From assembly GCA_001599975.1 (NCBI GenBank), contig BCIO01000003.1, positions 3,156,677 through 3,220,676 of the forward strand: a stretch of 64,000 bases of DNA, read 5' to 3'. The DNA is from Cystobasidiopsis lactophilus. Lineage: Eukaryota; Basidiomycota; Agaricostilbomycetes; Agaricostilbales; Chionosphaeraceae. The stretch's first letter is position 1. Each line of letters opens with the position of its first letter. The translations under genes were made by a program, and so were the position numbers. This document shows positions 10,063 through 22,519 of the stretch, in pieces. The notes beneath the pieces were generated by a model, which was not told the DNA's origin, did not search any database, and saw only the letters and a list, made by a program, of their open reading frames with translations.

Positions 10063-12518
10063 TCACTTCTTAGTGTTGCCCATGTGCGACTTGGAGCTAG
10101 GAGCTTTCGGCCTGGCCGTCCGGTCCTCCTTGAAGGTCGACTTTGAGTTCTTGGCCTTCTTCGCTTTCGCCACCGGCTGGGGCGCTTCTTTGAGCTGGGA
10201 GATCTTAGATGCCTTGAAGGACTTCTTGGCAGAGCGAATTGAGGCATTGAGCGCTTTCGAGTTGTCGTTCGCCGCATCCTGCTGCGCTTCCCGACGCCGC
10301 CGCTGCTTGTGATTGAGGTTCTGCACTCGCTTTTGCGACTTGGGTTGGGCGGCTGTCACTATGCATAAGATAGAGTCATTCAAGAGGAAGAGTTAAAGAA
10401 CGCACCGGTGTCTTTGCCGGCCTCCTTCTGCTTGCCTGTCTGGAACCAAGTGCGCGCGGGCCGGCTGTTGATCTCCTCGCTGTGCTTGATCAGGTTCTCG
10501 CCTTTGCGGATCTCCATCTCGGTCGCTTGAATCTGTGCAATCGATCCTGATGGATCAGAATGAACTGATCAAGTAAAAGGCCACCACGCACCTCCTTCTC
10601 CTCTTCCTCCTCCTCGAGCACCTTGTCAATCTCCGCCTCCAGCTCGGTGATCTCCTCAGAGACAGTCTTGACCGCTTCAGTGTCCACCTTGCGCTGCTTC
10701 GGATCTGCCGCATTTTTGATGGCTTGCTTGACCAAGCGACGGTCCGGCTCAGTGACAAAGCTAATGGCGCGCCCACTTCGGCCTGCTCTGGCCGTGCGTC
10801 CAACTCGATGCCTGTTCGAAACGTCTGACCTTTTCTATCTTTGTAGAGATAAAGAAGAGAGAAACGAACAGGTAAATCTCCAAAGACTTTGGCAGCTCAA
10901 AGTTGATCACGTTGTCGATGCCTCGAATGTCCAAGCCGCGGGAGGCCAGGTCGGTGGCGATCAGGTAGTCGACCTGCCCCTCCCTGAAATGCTTGAGCGC
11001 GTTCATCCGCTTCTCCTGCGACAGGTTGCCGTGGAGCTCGTCCGCCTTCAAGCCGAGCAGGGCGAACACAATCTTGAGTCGATGCGCCTTGAGCTTGGAG
11101 CGGACGAAGATCAAAGTGTGGGATTGGAAGGTGGTCCGGCAGATGGATACCAGGGTGGCCTCCTTGGACAGCTCGTCGCCTTTGACCTTGAGGAACTCTT
11201 GGATCAGGTTGGTCGACGCCGTCTTCATGTCGTCAATCTTGATGCGGACCGGCTTGTTCAAAGAAAGTCGCGCCAGGGAGGCCACGTTCTCGGTGATGGT
11301 GGCCGAGAAGAGCAAGGTGGAGCGCTTGAACGGGCAGAAGCGCACGATCTCGGCCAGCTCGTCGGAGAAGCCCTCTTCCAAGATGCGGTCCGCTTCGTCA
11401 CTGTTTGCGCATCTTTCGGGCAAATCCTAAATAGGAAACAGGGAAAGAGCACCAACATGATCAAGATCTCCAAACTGTCCAGAGTGAACGAGTTGGTGTT
11501 GCGGACGTGGTCGATCAAGCGGCCCGGTGTGGCAACCACAATATCGGGTCGCTTCTTGAGCTCGGCCTCTTGGGCTTTGACGCTTAAGCCGCCCACGCAA
11601 AGGCAGAAGCTGATGTCGGTGTAGCGAGCCAGCGCCTTGCCGACGTTGCACACCTGCACGGCCAGCTCACGGGTCGGGCATAGGGCGATGACTCTGGTCG
11701 CTGGCGTCCTCTTGTCTCGGAAAAGCAGCCGCTCCAGCACGCCGCACCAGAAAGCCACCGTCTTGCCTGAACCTGTCACCGCCGAGCCCACCACATCCTT
11801 GCCAAGTAGGACACACGGAATGGTCGCCGCTTGGATAGGTGTAGCTGTTTGAAGACCCATAGACGACAGGCCGAGCAGTATTGGTCGGGAGAGCTTGGCG
11901 TTAGGGATGGCAGTAAAGGGCGGCATTTCTTCAGCAGGCTCTGCTGACGCCGCCGGAGCTTCAAAGTAGGCCGACGCTTCGTCTGCCTCTTCATCGTCGC
12001 CTTTGAGAGAGCCTAGCTCTGAGAGACCGTCGTCTTCATCCGCTTCTTCGAGCAGGGCAAAATTTGCTGGGCCTTCCTCCTCGTCTGCTGCCTCCTCGTC
12101 CTCTTCTGAGCCCTCCTCGTCGGACTCCTCCTCTTCGTCAGAATCTTCTAGGTCGTTGGTTGCAGGCTTTCGCCGAGATAGGATGTCGTCGATGTCCACG
12201 CCTCGCTTTTTCTTCGAATGCCCAAAGAGCCCCTCCTCGCCGGCAAGGTCCTGCTTGCGCCTTGAGTTCTTGCTCATCCCAGACCTCGATAAAACGCACA
12301 TTGAGTCCAAAGTCGGCTGACTTGCCCAGTCCACCTCCAAATGCATCAAATGTGAAAGAATTGGCAAATTCTTCAGAGTTGGCTTGAACCTTTGCTGTCT
12401 CCAGCAACTCCCGCTTTCTCTTCTTCGGATTCTTGGCTGCGCTAACAGCTTTCGGTGCTGCTTGGACAGGCACGGCGACCTCGTCGTCGCTTTCGATGGT
12501 CAATTGGAAATCCGCCAT
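10063..12518 (-). CDS. DRS1: DEAD-box RNA helicase Drs1 (DDX27 family)
   Basis: An acidic N-terminus (runs of Asp/Glu) precedes a full DEAD-box core. It has a Q motif ([10 protein letters not shown]), motif I VTGSGKT, Ia PTRELAVQ, Ib [14 protein letters not shown] ([11 protein letters not shown]), III SAT, V RGLD and [16 protein letters not shown]. The C-terminus is Lys-rich and ends GNTKK. Layout and sequence around [11 protein letters not shown] point to Drs1/DDX27, a nucleolar helicase needed for 60S subunit assembly. A 49-base intron (12251-12299, GTGCGT...GCAG) near the N-terminus and others at about 11.4, 10.85 and 10.4 kb restore frame. Motif VI is rebuilt across the intron near 10.83 kb. 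The gene shares a 260-base divergent promoter with the alcohol dehydrogenase. Confidence 0.93.
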
Positions 12519-12778
12519 TTCACCTGCGCGGTCGATGCTCGGCAAGGAGCGAACGCCCTTCTTCGCGAACAACCACCGTCAAGTGACTCCGTTTCATCTT
12601 CTTGGTGCCTTCTGTGAAGGGATTGTGAATTTGGTGGACGACCAGCGCGCTTTATGCTCTGTGGCCTCATTTCACGCTCTCCTGAACTTTGCCGCGATTT
12701 TACGTGCCGAGAACATGCTGCCGAGATGGGCACTCAAATCTGCCTGTTCCTCTGGAACTGCCATCTGCTGCTGTTACC

Positions 12779-14228
12779 ATGTCTCGAGTGATTGACAACC
12801 TGCCCAAAGTAGGGCGCGCGTGTGTCGCTGTTGAACGCGGCGAAGGCTTCAAACTTGCTCTCCGCTACGACTACCCCGTGCCCCAACCTGCTCCCAATGA
12901 GCTCCTTCTGAAATTGACCCATACGGGTCTGTGCCAATCGGACATCCATCACCTGGTCGGTAAGCGCCGATCCTACCGTTTGCTACATGATACGGCCCGT
13001 CTCATGGCGTGTCCGTTCAGGCGACTTGGGTCTTGGTGCAAAGGCCGAGTGGGTCAAAACCGTTTTCTAAGCCGCACCCTGCTAAATTGGTACTAGCTGT
13101 GTTGGCCATGAGGGAGTAGGCGAGGTTGTTGCTATGGGCGATCAAGTCGACGGGTGGGCGCTAGGCGACAAGGCCGGCGTGAAGCCTTGCAAGGATTGCT
13201 GCGGCCAGTGCGACTTTTGCGTGACTGGCTTAGAGCTACATTGTGCCAAAGTCGGTCGTCTCTTGATTTCTCCAGAGCTAATCTGAGCCTGTCTTTACTA
13301 GCGCCGAATGTCGGCATACACAGAAAACGGCACCTACTGCCAATACATCGTGCAGCCTGCGTACGTGTTTTAAATTGAATCATTGAAGACTATGACTTAC
13401 AGAAATGAATAGGAAGTATGCGTCTAAGATTCCCAAGGGCATCAACGACGCCGAAGCCGCTCCGCTTCTGTGTGCGGGTGGTACGGTGTATAGAGCTGTC
13501 AACCGCTCAGAGGTGAAAATTGGTCAGTGGCTTGTTGTACCAGGCGCAGGTGGCGGCGTTGGCAGTGAGCATCCTGTTTCACTCCTCGCGGACTGTTCGC
13601 TGAAGGAGGTGTCACAGGTCTGGCTGTCCAATACGCTCTTGCTGCCGGTATCCAGGTCGTTGCCATCGACACCGGAGCCGACAAGCGCAAGCACTGCCTC
13701 GAGACCTTGAAGGCCGACGCATTCATCGATTTCAAGGAGAGCTCCGACATCCCGGCTGAAGTCAAAAGGATCACGGATGGCGGCGCCCATGGTGCGGTCA
13801 TTACTGGTGGCACTAAGGCTGCCTATAATGGCTGGTCCGATCTGCTGCGACCGGGAGGAACTTTGGTAGTGGTTGGACTTCCCCCGAAGGGCCAGCTTGT
13901 GCTCGGCGCGGACCCCATCGTCTAGTAGGTCGACTGTCTGAACATCATTTGCCTTCCTCTTTATGATGTTCTCTACAGCGTGTCGAAGTCCCTGACCATC
14001 CGCGGCACCTACTGTTCAAACTGGAGGGAGACCGACGAGGCTCTCAGGATTGCTGCCTCTGTGGGTCTTGCTTGCCAGATCTTCGCCTTCTTCTTTTGAC
14101 AACATCCATCTCCACAGGGCCGTGTCAACCCTTCTGTTGCGGTTCACCCATTCGAGAACATGTTGGAGCAAGTCGAGAAACTGCGCAAAGGCCAGATCTC
14201 GGGTCGGGTTGTTATCAAGTTCGAGTAG
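12779..14228 (+). CDS. Zinc-dependent alcohol dehydrogenase
   Basis: Medium-chain dehydrogenase of about 350 residues in several exons. Visible features are the catalytic zinc Cys in GLCQSDIH, GHEGVGEVVAMGD carrying the zinc His, a structural-zinc cluster CKDCCGQCDFC...C, a Rossmann motif GAGGGVG, and the ADH ending EKLRKGQISGRVVIKFE. Role: NAD-linked interconversion of alcohols and aldehydes. Fungal relatives include cytosolic ADH1 and propanol-preferring ADHs. Reading straight through meets two TAG triplets at 13923-13928. These fall at the junction of a 54-base GTAGGT...ACAG intron (13925-13978), whose removal yields DPIVYVSKSLTIRGTY in frame. A further intron follows at about 14.06-14.12 kb. 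Divergent from DRS1. Confidence 0.88.
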
Positions 14229-14349
14229 TCCTACTCTTGAAGACCAATTGCAATCGCGTACCATCGATGGGCAGAGTCAACGCCACCGAGGAAGCATTTC
14301 ACGCTCCTTTCACTTCGCCCGCCAAATTTTTTTTGAGCCTCGTCGCATT

Positions 14350-15330
14350 ATGCCTCCAGCCAAACGTCGGCGGCTTTCGAGTGACTCAAGCCACGGCTCT
14401 GATTCTGGCTCAGAAGATGAAGAGCTGGCCAAGGAAGCACTGTTGAGGCAGCTGGCCGCCTCGTGCGCCAATGCTCTCGGTTTGCCTGATGCACCACCGG
14501 TCGACGCTGCCCCGGCGCATTCAGAGGAGGACGAGGACGCTTGGAGTGGGATCGAAGAAGTTGAATCGAATGCGTCAGATGGTGTGTGGAACGCTTCAGC
14601 GGCAGAATGCGTCTCAGGAGACTTTTCTATGCAGACGAGGAGGAAGAAGGGCCGGCTGTCGTGGAGCACGTCGAGGCGGCTAAGAACGCAAGAGCGATAG
14701 TGGACAAAGCTGCTATAAAGGCCTTTCTCGTGAGTTTTGAACACAAGGTAGCCATGAAGGAAGCTCAAGGCGAGAGCAGTCGCCGAAAATCAAAAGTCAG
14801 CTGGCGGGGCCGAGTGCCTCAGAGCTGCCCAAATCGAAGAAATCCAAGAAGGAAGATACACTAGAGAAGTCAGTCTTTCAATTCACAAGCTGTGAATGCA
14901 AGCTTATGAAGGCGGTTACAGAGAGTATGAGAAGCTGGACGTGACCTTGGCGAACTTGATCGCCACCTTGCCCGAGGACCCGTCCGGTGTGGCTGCCCCT
15001 ACCAAGAAGCTGAACTACACCATCCAGAAGAACACGCCGCTGCCGCTTCGGCGGGCTCTGCAGCAGACGCGGCTGAAGCGGGCCAAGGCCAAAGCAGAAG
15101 AGGACCGGCTGTCAGGCGCGGTCAAGGGCAAGGGCAAGAAGGTGCTCGATCAGGTTGGCGGTGCTCCGGCTCTGAGCAAGAAGGGGATGCGGCTGGAGAG
15201 CGGCATGGAGGCGGACAGGCGGAAGAACGCCAAAGGGTTGAAGGGCGCCATTGGACAGATGTCCGGCTCTGGCACGACGCTCAAGGTGTCGAAAGCCGAG
15301 ATTGCCGCCGTTCGCAATGCCATGAGATGA
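14350..15330 (+). CDS. FAF1: Faf1/C1orf131-like 40S assembly factor (DUF4602)
   Basis: Four exons (14350-14581, 14635-14729, 14780-14868, 14922-15330) give about 274 residues. The N-terminus is basic then acidic (PPAKRRRLSSDSS, then SEEDEDAW). The C-terminal half is charged: NYTIQKNTPLPLRRALQQ, then GSGTTLKVSKAEIAAV. That last segment resembles the conserved end of the yeast Faf1/human C1orf131 (FSAF1) family, small-subunit processome factors. The assignment rests on short conserved patterns, not a search. Its position next to DRS1 fits ribosome biogenesis but proves nothing. The intron phases and 50-53-base lengths are consistent. Confidence 0.55.
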
Positions 15331-15417
15331 CCTGATTGTATCCCCGCGCTTGACACTCGCCACTCGGCACGGATTTCGAAAGTTGTCCCTTTGCCACCGC
15401 GACTCAATGGGTGCAGA

Positions 15418-16802
15418 ATGTCGACCGTTGCCAGTTGGTCGCTGCACAGAGTCGACGCGGCTTTACTCTCCCATGTGCTGCCCATGAAGGAGGCCGAGAA
15501 CCGCTACATTGGCCTTCCAAAGGCCTTGCAGGGTCACAGCTGGCTTTTAATCAGGGCTTTGTGCCACCACTGCCCGGTCGCTGCCAGAGAAGTCGTCTTG
15601 CGAGATGTCCAGCTACCGTTCGAGGCATATGGTGGCGTCACCCGCAGCCAGGTCAAATTCAGCGCCCATCTTCGGGGAAAGATTGATGAAGGTCGCTTCA
15701 CCGGTGAGACTGAAGAAGAGCTAAGGGGCGACTACCTGGTCTCGTTGGCCCGCTACTATTGGACAAGCTTGCTTCTTCCGTGTGAGCTAAGTATCACCAG
15801 GAGCTCAGCCACTCGAGTTAACGGTATCTGCCGAAAGTTCTGACCAGAGCCGCAACGCCCCATCCCAGCTCTCTCCTTTTACGCCAATCCGAGCTACAGG
15901 AAGGAGCTACCCTTGACCTTGTATCCGAATCGGGGGTTGCCCTGGTCGGCCAGGTGAGCGGCACCTCCCTTCATTCTTTCCGCACATTGCATTGAGCCTC
16001 CCAGGTACTGCGCCGACACGACTTTGTCACTGCCGCATCTGGGCACCTTTCCGACAATATCTTCAAGCCCGAGTTCTCTGCTCAAGCTCGCCGGACTTTT
16101 GCGTCGTCAGAATCGGGAACACCTCGCACTTTCCCGACAATAGCAGCGCACATCTTGCCGTTCTCGCACAACGACTTTTCTGAAACCAAGGTATGCTATT
16201 TCAGAATGATCTTTAATTTTGATCGGCTAACACTCTACCTCATAGCTCTCGGAGACCAGCCTCATACGGCAGGCCTTATCCCTTTTCTATCCAACGACCG
16301 CTCTACGTGAACTTTTGAAGGGAATGTATATCAATCACCCCGCCAATGCTTTGCTTTTGGACTTAGACGAATGCGCGCGGTTCGGGACTTTCGCCATGAT
16401 GGGCTTCCAGCACGTCGAGGTTCGTGTTTCGCCATGACTTTGAAATTTGGTTGACTCGCCTGGGCTTTTCCTGATCAGGGCACCGAGAACACCTACAACG
16501 TGATCGAGTTCGTCCCTTTGCGCCAGGACCTGGACGGCGTCAAGGTCGAGTCGAATGTCTTTCTTCGTGTCGACCTTAGCTGCTCGCCTCACTGCGTGCC
16601 ACCTGTGGAGCCGCCATCCCGCGAGCTGCTCGATCTGCATCTGTCTTTCGTCAAGGTTTTGAGGGCCAGTGGGATGGCAGACGTCCACAACGATCTTGTG
16701 GAGGAGTGGCGGGACACGAGGGTGGTGGCAAAGGACGCCGAGCTGGCTCAGGCTCAAATTGAAGCTGCATTTGCCAGCCGTGGCATCTTCCCTAGTACTT
16801 GA
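15418..16802 (+). CDS. HNH_2-like domain protein, probably degenerate
   Basis: Five exons (15418-15779, 15848-15953, 16005-16190, 16246-16419, 16479-16802) give 383 residues in one clean frame. The middle resembles the fungal HNH_2 family: VLRRHDFVTAASG, then AHILPFSHND, then YINHPANALLLDLDECARFG. The first His and the Asn of the HNH motif are present. Where family members usually have a His just before the FG, this protein has ECARFG. The usual Cys after the first strand also seems absent. It may therefore bind but not cut DNA, or be an inactive relative. Family members are abundant and poorly understood in basidiomycetes (general knowledge). The C-terminus is a helical, charged tail. Confidence 0.55.
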
Positions 16803-16941
16803 ACCTTTTTGTTACGATGAACGAACTGAGAACTCCCACTTGTCCTGGGCAATACCCCCTAACTTTCTTTGACGAGACTGACCTCCTGTCGCTCCTTCCC
16901 GGACCACCGTTCCTTTGCGGCTGCGACTGAGCTCGCCGGCC

Positions 16942-19900
16942 ATGGCTACGGCAGAGACGGGATGGGCGGACATGCACACGACGACGTCGCACGCCAAGCT
17001 CAAGCTCGAGATCTACCTGACGTCGCACACTTTTATCGGCGGCGGCAAGGTGCAGGGCGAGGTCGAGGTCAGCTGCAGCTCGTCCAAAGTGTTCCTGGGC
17101 GACATGAGCATCCAGTTCGTCGGCGTCGAAGGTGCGTCCATTGACAAGAGCGGCCGATAACAGGAGCTCATTAACAAAAGTAAATAAGAGCTCAAGTCGC
17201 TCGACCATCAAGCCTCGGAGGCCTTCCTCAAGACTCAGATGGTCATCCAGTCCTCCAAGCTGCCCAGCAACGCCGTCGACTCGTCCAAGCCCATGCATCC
17301 CAACCTGTACGCCGCGCGCGAGGGCAAGACCCGCTTCCGCTTCTCCTTCGCCTTGCCCGACTCGGCCCCGTCCTCGTGTACCTTCGGCGACAACGCCAAG
17401 CTCACCTACTCCCTCAAAGCCACCGCCCAGATCCTCTACAAGGGCAACCGCGCCAACTTGGTCCGCGTCGTGCCCGTACAGGTGCTCGAAAACTGGACCG
17501 ACTGGCAAGATGAGCGCTTCTGGGCCCAGGTCAAGAAGGACACGTATGAGCGGGTAGGCAATGGCAGCGTGGCGCTAGAGGCTATTATCAGGCCCGCCTT
17601 GCACTGGAAGGTCGAGGCGGAGGATCTGCTGTCCATCAACCTGGCTGTCAAAAACTCGACGGACCGGCCGGTGCGTTTTCGCTCCTGCCTCATTCGCTTT
17701 GTGAATACGCCCCTCATAGCATGGCGCACAGCTGGGCGACCTCAGGGTGCAGATCTTGCGCCGGCTTTCAACAGCGCCAGCCCGCGCCCAGCGAGCCAAC
17801 CAGCCAAGTCTTCCGGCGCCCACCATCACCGAGACCGTCATCACCGACGAGCTCAAAGGCCAGATCTTCAGCTTTGAGCCGAGCAGCGAGGAAAACCTGG
17901 TCGTCTTCTCCAAGATCCCGTCCTCCGTCTTCTCCTTCCGCGGCGTCCGCCTGTTCGACGTGCACATCATCGTCCGCGTTCTCCTTAAAACCTCGCACGG
18001 CTTGACGGTCGGCAAGCAAAAGACGCTCTCCCTAGAGCTGCCCATCTACCTCGCCCACGCCGACTCCCTCCCGCCTGAGGCCAACTTTCACCGGAACGCC
18101 CTCCTCAATCCGCCAGTGCCGCAACCGATGATCCCTTATGGCCAGCTTACTCTACCCATGCCGTCCTACTCGCCGGTGCCCCCAACGCGGCCAGGGTCGG
18201 TCTCGCCAATCCTCTACTCTAGCCCGATGCACTCGCCTAGCCACTCGCCGGTGCTCTACTCCCAGCCGCACTTCCCTCCCTCCCCTTCCATCTCACCCAT
18301 ACCACAATGGGCACCCGCGCCCAACGGCTACATCCAAATTGATACCAGCGTGCCGCCACTCACCACCTCGCGCTTCATGGCCGGCTTGGGGCTGTCGCCG
18401 GTCCACCAGCAGATGCCCGTCTTCGAACCGGGGCCTCCAATCCACCAGCCCATCTACGAGCCCCAGCCGTTTTACCAGCAACCCGTCTCCCCGAACCCAG
18501 TCTCCTACTTCCCGCCCCAGACGCCTTCGATGCCAATGGTTCCCGACAGGCCGACCAGTGCGAGAGGCGACCGGGCCTCCTCGGATCCCATCCCTTCCCA
18601 TCATAGACCAAACTCGCCCATCGAGCTTCCAGCTGGGTGGGAGCGGCACCGGGACAGCGCTCAGATGCTAGAGAACCTGGAGCCGGCGCACAACCTGCAC
18701 CCGGAGGAAAGGGCGGCCCACACCTCATCTCAGCAGCTCCAGCTGTCGCTTCGACGGAGGCACAACTCGGCCCCGGTCTTGCCGCCACCGCCGTCGCCTT
18801 CGTTCAACTACAGCCGGTTCGAGCACCCCACCACCAACGAGCAGGCACTACTTGATACCATCGGCGAGGATGGCGAATCCCAAGCTGGTACGCTCAAGAA
18901 CCCAGGCAGCCATTTCCTGAGAGAGCTGGCCTCTCACCACTCGAGCCCCAACACCTCTTGTTCAAGCGACGTCGAAATCCACTCGATCAGCGCCGTTCGC
19001 ATGCCCGGCTTGCCCGGCTCGACCAGCGCCTCGTTCTTGGAGGACTTGGTCGACGGCTCGCTGGACAAGACGCTGCCCAAATTGCCGGACGCGCCCAAGG
19101 TCAAGAAGTCCCAGGCCCTGCCGCCCGTGCAGCACATTTTCCACCCTCCAAAGTCCACCCATCACGCCCCAGCTGCCAAATCACCTCCGATACCGAACTT
19201 TGATCAGCCGAGGGATGCTAACGTCAAGACGTTCAAGAGTGTCAAGGACGTCGGCGAGTGGGACTGCGCTTCGCCTGACCCGGCTTCGCCTAAGAACAAC
19301 CGGCGCGCATCCCTCGATAGCACTCCTCGAACCGAAAGGAGGCCGCAACTGCCAAACAGTCGCTCGGACGGGGGGCTGGCGTCTCTCGAGCGCCGGCTCT
19401 CTCGCCGCACAACCCCAACGCCACCGGCCGAGCACACTTTGGCGAAGCCTTCAAGAGCTGAAAAGTCATCGACCAGAGTCACTGGTGCTCTCAGGGCGAA
19501 AAGCAGCTCCATCTCCCTCCGAGAGGGCTTTGATCTGGCCGCGCCTCCGGATCCCAGCGTCTTGCCGAGATCTGCGACTGACCCTCAAGGGCTGGGAAAC
19601 AAAGCGCTACCCACCGCAGAGTCGGCCCAGAGGATCTCAAATTGGCTCTCGACATCGGTGGCGGCGCACCCGGCCAGCCCGGTCCAGCCCACCTCGACGC
19701 TGACCGACACCAGAACCATCCGCCCCGTCGACTTGGAACTCACCGCTGACCATTCGGTCTCCCAAATCCGGAAGCCCTATACGCCAGTAAACACCAAGGG
19801 TCGGCCGAGCGGCAAGTCCAAGCGCCTCAGTCTTCCACCAGAGATGGAGCGGCCGGCCGTCATCAACTCCCGGCCCCCAGCCCCGGCTAAAGCTTCTGCT

Positions 19901-20571
19901 GCACCGCCTAAGGCTCTGGCCGCCGCCCAGCTGGAAGTGCCGAGCAGACCGACCGATGAGCCGCGATACGATGTGCGCTCGGCCAGGGGTGGCAAGGGTG
20001 GCAAGGTCACCGAGCTATGGTCTCAATGGAAGGACATCATTGCAGAAGAGGAAAAGGCCAAGAAGGACGGCGTCAAGATGCTGACCACCAAGTTCGTCTC
20101 CTTTCTTGTCCGCTTCTTCGCTCGCGCTGATGCGGGCACACTAGGCCTCAACGATTAAACATCTCAGCCACCAAGACTTCCGCTCCCTTGCGTCCTACAT
20201 CCCCAGACTCCTTGGCCAACACCAAGCGCTTTGACCTGCGAGAGCTTCATGGCATCTTGGCATCCCAAACCGGCATGACCTCGACACCGCCTCCCCCAGC
20301 GCCAGCGCCGGTCAAAGCAGCTTGTTCATCTTCAAAGTCTGCCCAGACCAAAGCACCGGTATCTACCGACAGCAAGAAGGCTCCTTCTGCCCCGACCTTC
20401 CTCAACGTCGCCGCCTTGACCAAAGCCCCCGTCATCTCACCCCCTACCGTGCTCATGTCCACCACCAACAGCAAGAAGGAATCTGTTACGGCTTCAAAAG
20501 AGATGCGCACCAGCCCGGGCGCCGGACATGCCAAGCTTCAAGCGCTCATTGCCAAGTACGAGAAGGCTTGA
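16942..20571 (+). CDS. Alpha-arrestin-like protein with a very long tail
   Basis: Four exons (16942-17131, 17189-17670, 17732-20091, 20145-20571) give 1,152 residues. Residues 1 to about 330 look like an arrestin fold: KLKLEIYLTSHTFIGGGKVQGEV, FLGDMSIQFVG, FRFSFALPDSAPSSC, TYSLKATAQI, then a second lobe with LSINLAVKNSTDRP and FDVHIIVRVLLK. The remaining roughly 750 residues are Pro/Ser-rich and disordered. They hold repeated SPV/PSY-type elements and end in a short Lys-rich helix (HAKLQALIAKYEKA). Fungal alpha-arrestins recruit Rsp5-type ubiquitin ligase to plasma-membrane transporters. I saw no classical PPxY motif in the tail, so that partner is uncertain. The last intron removes an in-frame stop near 20158. 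Confidence 0.75.
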
Positions 20572-20651
20572 AGGCCAAGGACCATTTAGACTATGTACCA
20601 TCACGTTGAACCCTTGTATTCATACTCTGGAAGAACCCTTTGAACTCGTTT

Positions 20652-22016
20652 TTAATCTTCAAATCTGAACGTGGTGTCGCCCACAACAACCCTGGCGGAA
20701 AAGTGCGCCAACTGGCAGACTGATTCGGCGCTTGAACACTTACGGTTGGTTGTACCAGGGCTCCAGGACGGTGGGCATGGCTGTATGATTGAGTGAGGAT
20801 GGGACCGTTACTAATGCTAGAGCGGGCAAAGCTGACCTGCGCTCATCATGTCTTCGTTGGCGTAGAAGGCCCCACTTTGCCTGTCCGGAATGTCTTCCAG
20901 CGCCAGATAGACGTACATTCTACACCTATATATGAGCGTTTTCTGATGATTCGGAAGACAACGCACGCAGCCCCCTCGGCCTCTGATTTGGAAGGGCAAG
21001 GCATTTTCAACCCCATCTCACTGTGGCAGTCTAAGCGTCGATACAATGCTTAGAGTGGATCTGACTGACGTGGCACAGCTTCCAGGGCAGTGGGAAATGA
21101 TGAACAAGTCGGGATTCTCTCTCGCCAAGATCCTAGCGGACAGCTTCTGGAAAAGCTTCGAGTATGAATCTGGCACGCAAATGAGTGAATATCTCTTGCA
21201 AGTTTATCCAAGAGATAAGAGGGCTCACATGCAGGAACAGGTCGGTTGTAGGACCAGCCTAGGAGACCTTATTGCTTAAGTGGGTGGCAAATGGCATAAG
21301 CGAGCACGAACCATCATCAGAGCTCTGCTTCCCGGCCTTGAGAAGATCTTCAAACCTTTGAGCCTCCTCTTGCAGTTCGGGAAGGGTGGTGATCTGGTCG
21401 AACAGCTTGCTTCGCCGCTCTTCGCTGAACTTGAGCCAATTCGCCCCTACGAGCAAGCTTTGCTCGACCTCTCAAAGAACACTAGTGCTTAAAAGCTTAC
21501 CATTGCTCGAGACGATGATAATTCGGCCATCCTTGTTCATGACGGGTAAGAAGCCTTGAGCAGCCTGCACGCGTACGTACTCAACGATTGATTAGAAGCG
21601 GTGGGAACTCAGCATACTCTCAAGTTGCCTCTGAAAGAACCCTCAGTGAGTGGTCAGCATAATGGGGATAGGAGGACGGCTGACCGGAAATTGACATCCA
21701 TGCACAGCTTCACATTCTCGTAGACGACTGTAAAGTCGGCCGGGTCTTCCACCAGGACAGAGCCGCTCAAAATCACTGCGTCGAGCCTCTCGACGATTTC
21801 TTTGACCGTTTGAACAGCAGCAGCAATGTCATCGTCGTTCGTCACATCCAGCTTCACATAGACGGCTTTCGATTCGGGGTGCTGTGCCTTGAGTCCCAGG
21901 TCCTGGCCAGAGCGTGAGCAAGCGAACAGAATGATTGGTTCGTCTCGGGCGAGGAATTGTTCGGCAGCTTGGAGGCCAAGCCCTCTATTCGAACCGGTCA
22001 AGAGAACAGACTTCAT
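20652..22016 (-). CDS. Carbonyl-reductase-like short-chain dehydrogenase
   Basis: The N-terminus MKSVLLTGSNRGLGLQAAEQFL carries the TGxxxGxG cofactor motif. It is followed by KLDVTNDDDI (the Asp that contacts adenine) and RIIIVSSNG. The catalytic YxxxK is in PAYSYSKLFQKL, created by splicing, and CPGSCATS is the usual CPG loop. This order matches CBR1-like NADPH carbonyl reductases. About seven short introns, including GTAAGC at about 21.5 kb and GTAAGT at 20743, give roughly 300 residues. If the last intron (20692-20743) is not removed, the protein ends at 20740 instead of 20652. Divergent from the ABC transporter. Substrate unknown. Confidence 0.8.
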
Positions 22017-22519
22017 TTGGTGTTGGCGGAGCAAGCGCAAGACGTTGAGTGACCCCGATAGCTTCAGTACGTAGTGCGGAGACAGCGACAACGCGCCACG
22101 GAAGAGGTGCCGGCGGCCATCGAGAAGGTGGCAAATCATCGATTGGCGCCCGCTCTTGTGTCAAATCACCACTGCAGACGATGGGCAACTTCAGAGAGGC
22201 CAAAAAGAAGGTTTCTTAGGGCTCCATGACCGACAATGGGGCACCCATCGCGGTCATCTCGCGCCAACCTCTTCGCTTCCGCCCAGTGCACCTCTCCTTT
22301 CTTAACGAGCAACTGCCGCCTCGACTTCGGAGAGCGCGTCGTCGACTTCACTTAGATCCACTACTTATTCTATCAAGTGCTATAAGGGAAGCGATGCCCT
22401 GCGTGCGCTGCCTCGGAAGCTGGACCCTCCATTTTAAAAAGCAATGTCAAAAGCGGTGTGGTCGACGTGTCTTTCTGCGATCGCCCCTTGCTCCTTGACG
22501 ACCTCTCTCAATCAGCTCA
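22017..22519. promoter_or_regulatory. Divergent promoter region, SDR / ABC transporter
   Basis: A 503-base gap between two divergent starts. A TATA-like TATAAGGG lies near 22379, about 140 bases upstream of the transporter ATG. No gene or repeat is supported here. The shared position would allow co-regulation, which is inference. Confidence 0.4.

Noticed and set aside
13920-13930. Two TAG triplets as evidence that the alcohol dehydrogenase is a pseudogene
   Set aside because: A 54-base GTAGGT...ACAG intron (13925-13978) splits them, and the joined frame matches ADH C-terminal sequence.
17701-17731. 31-base intron in the arrestin gene
   Set aside because: A GTGCGT site at 17671 gives a normal 61-base intron ending at the same AG and the same downstream frame.
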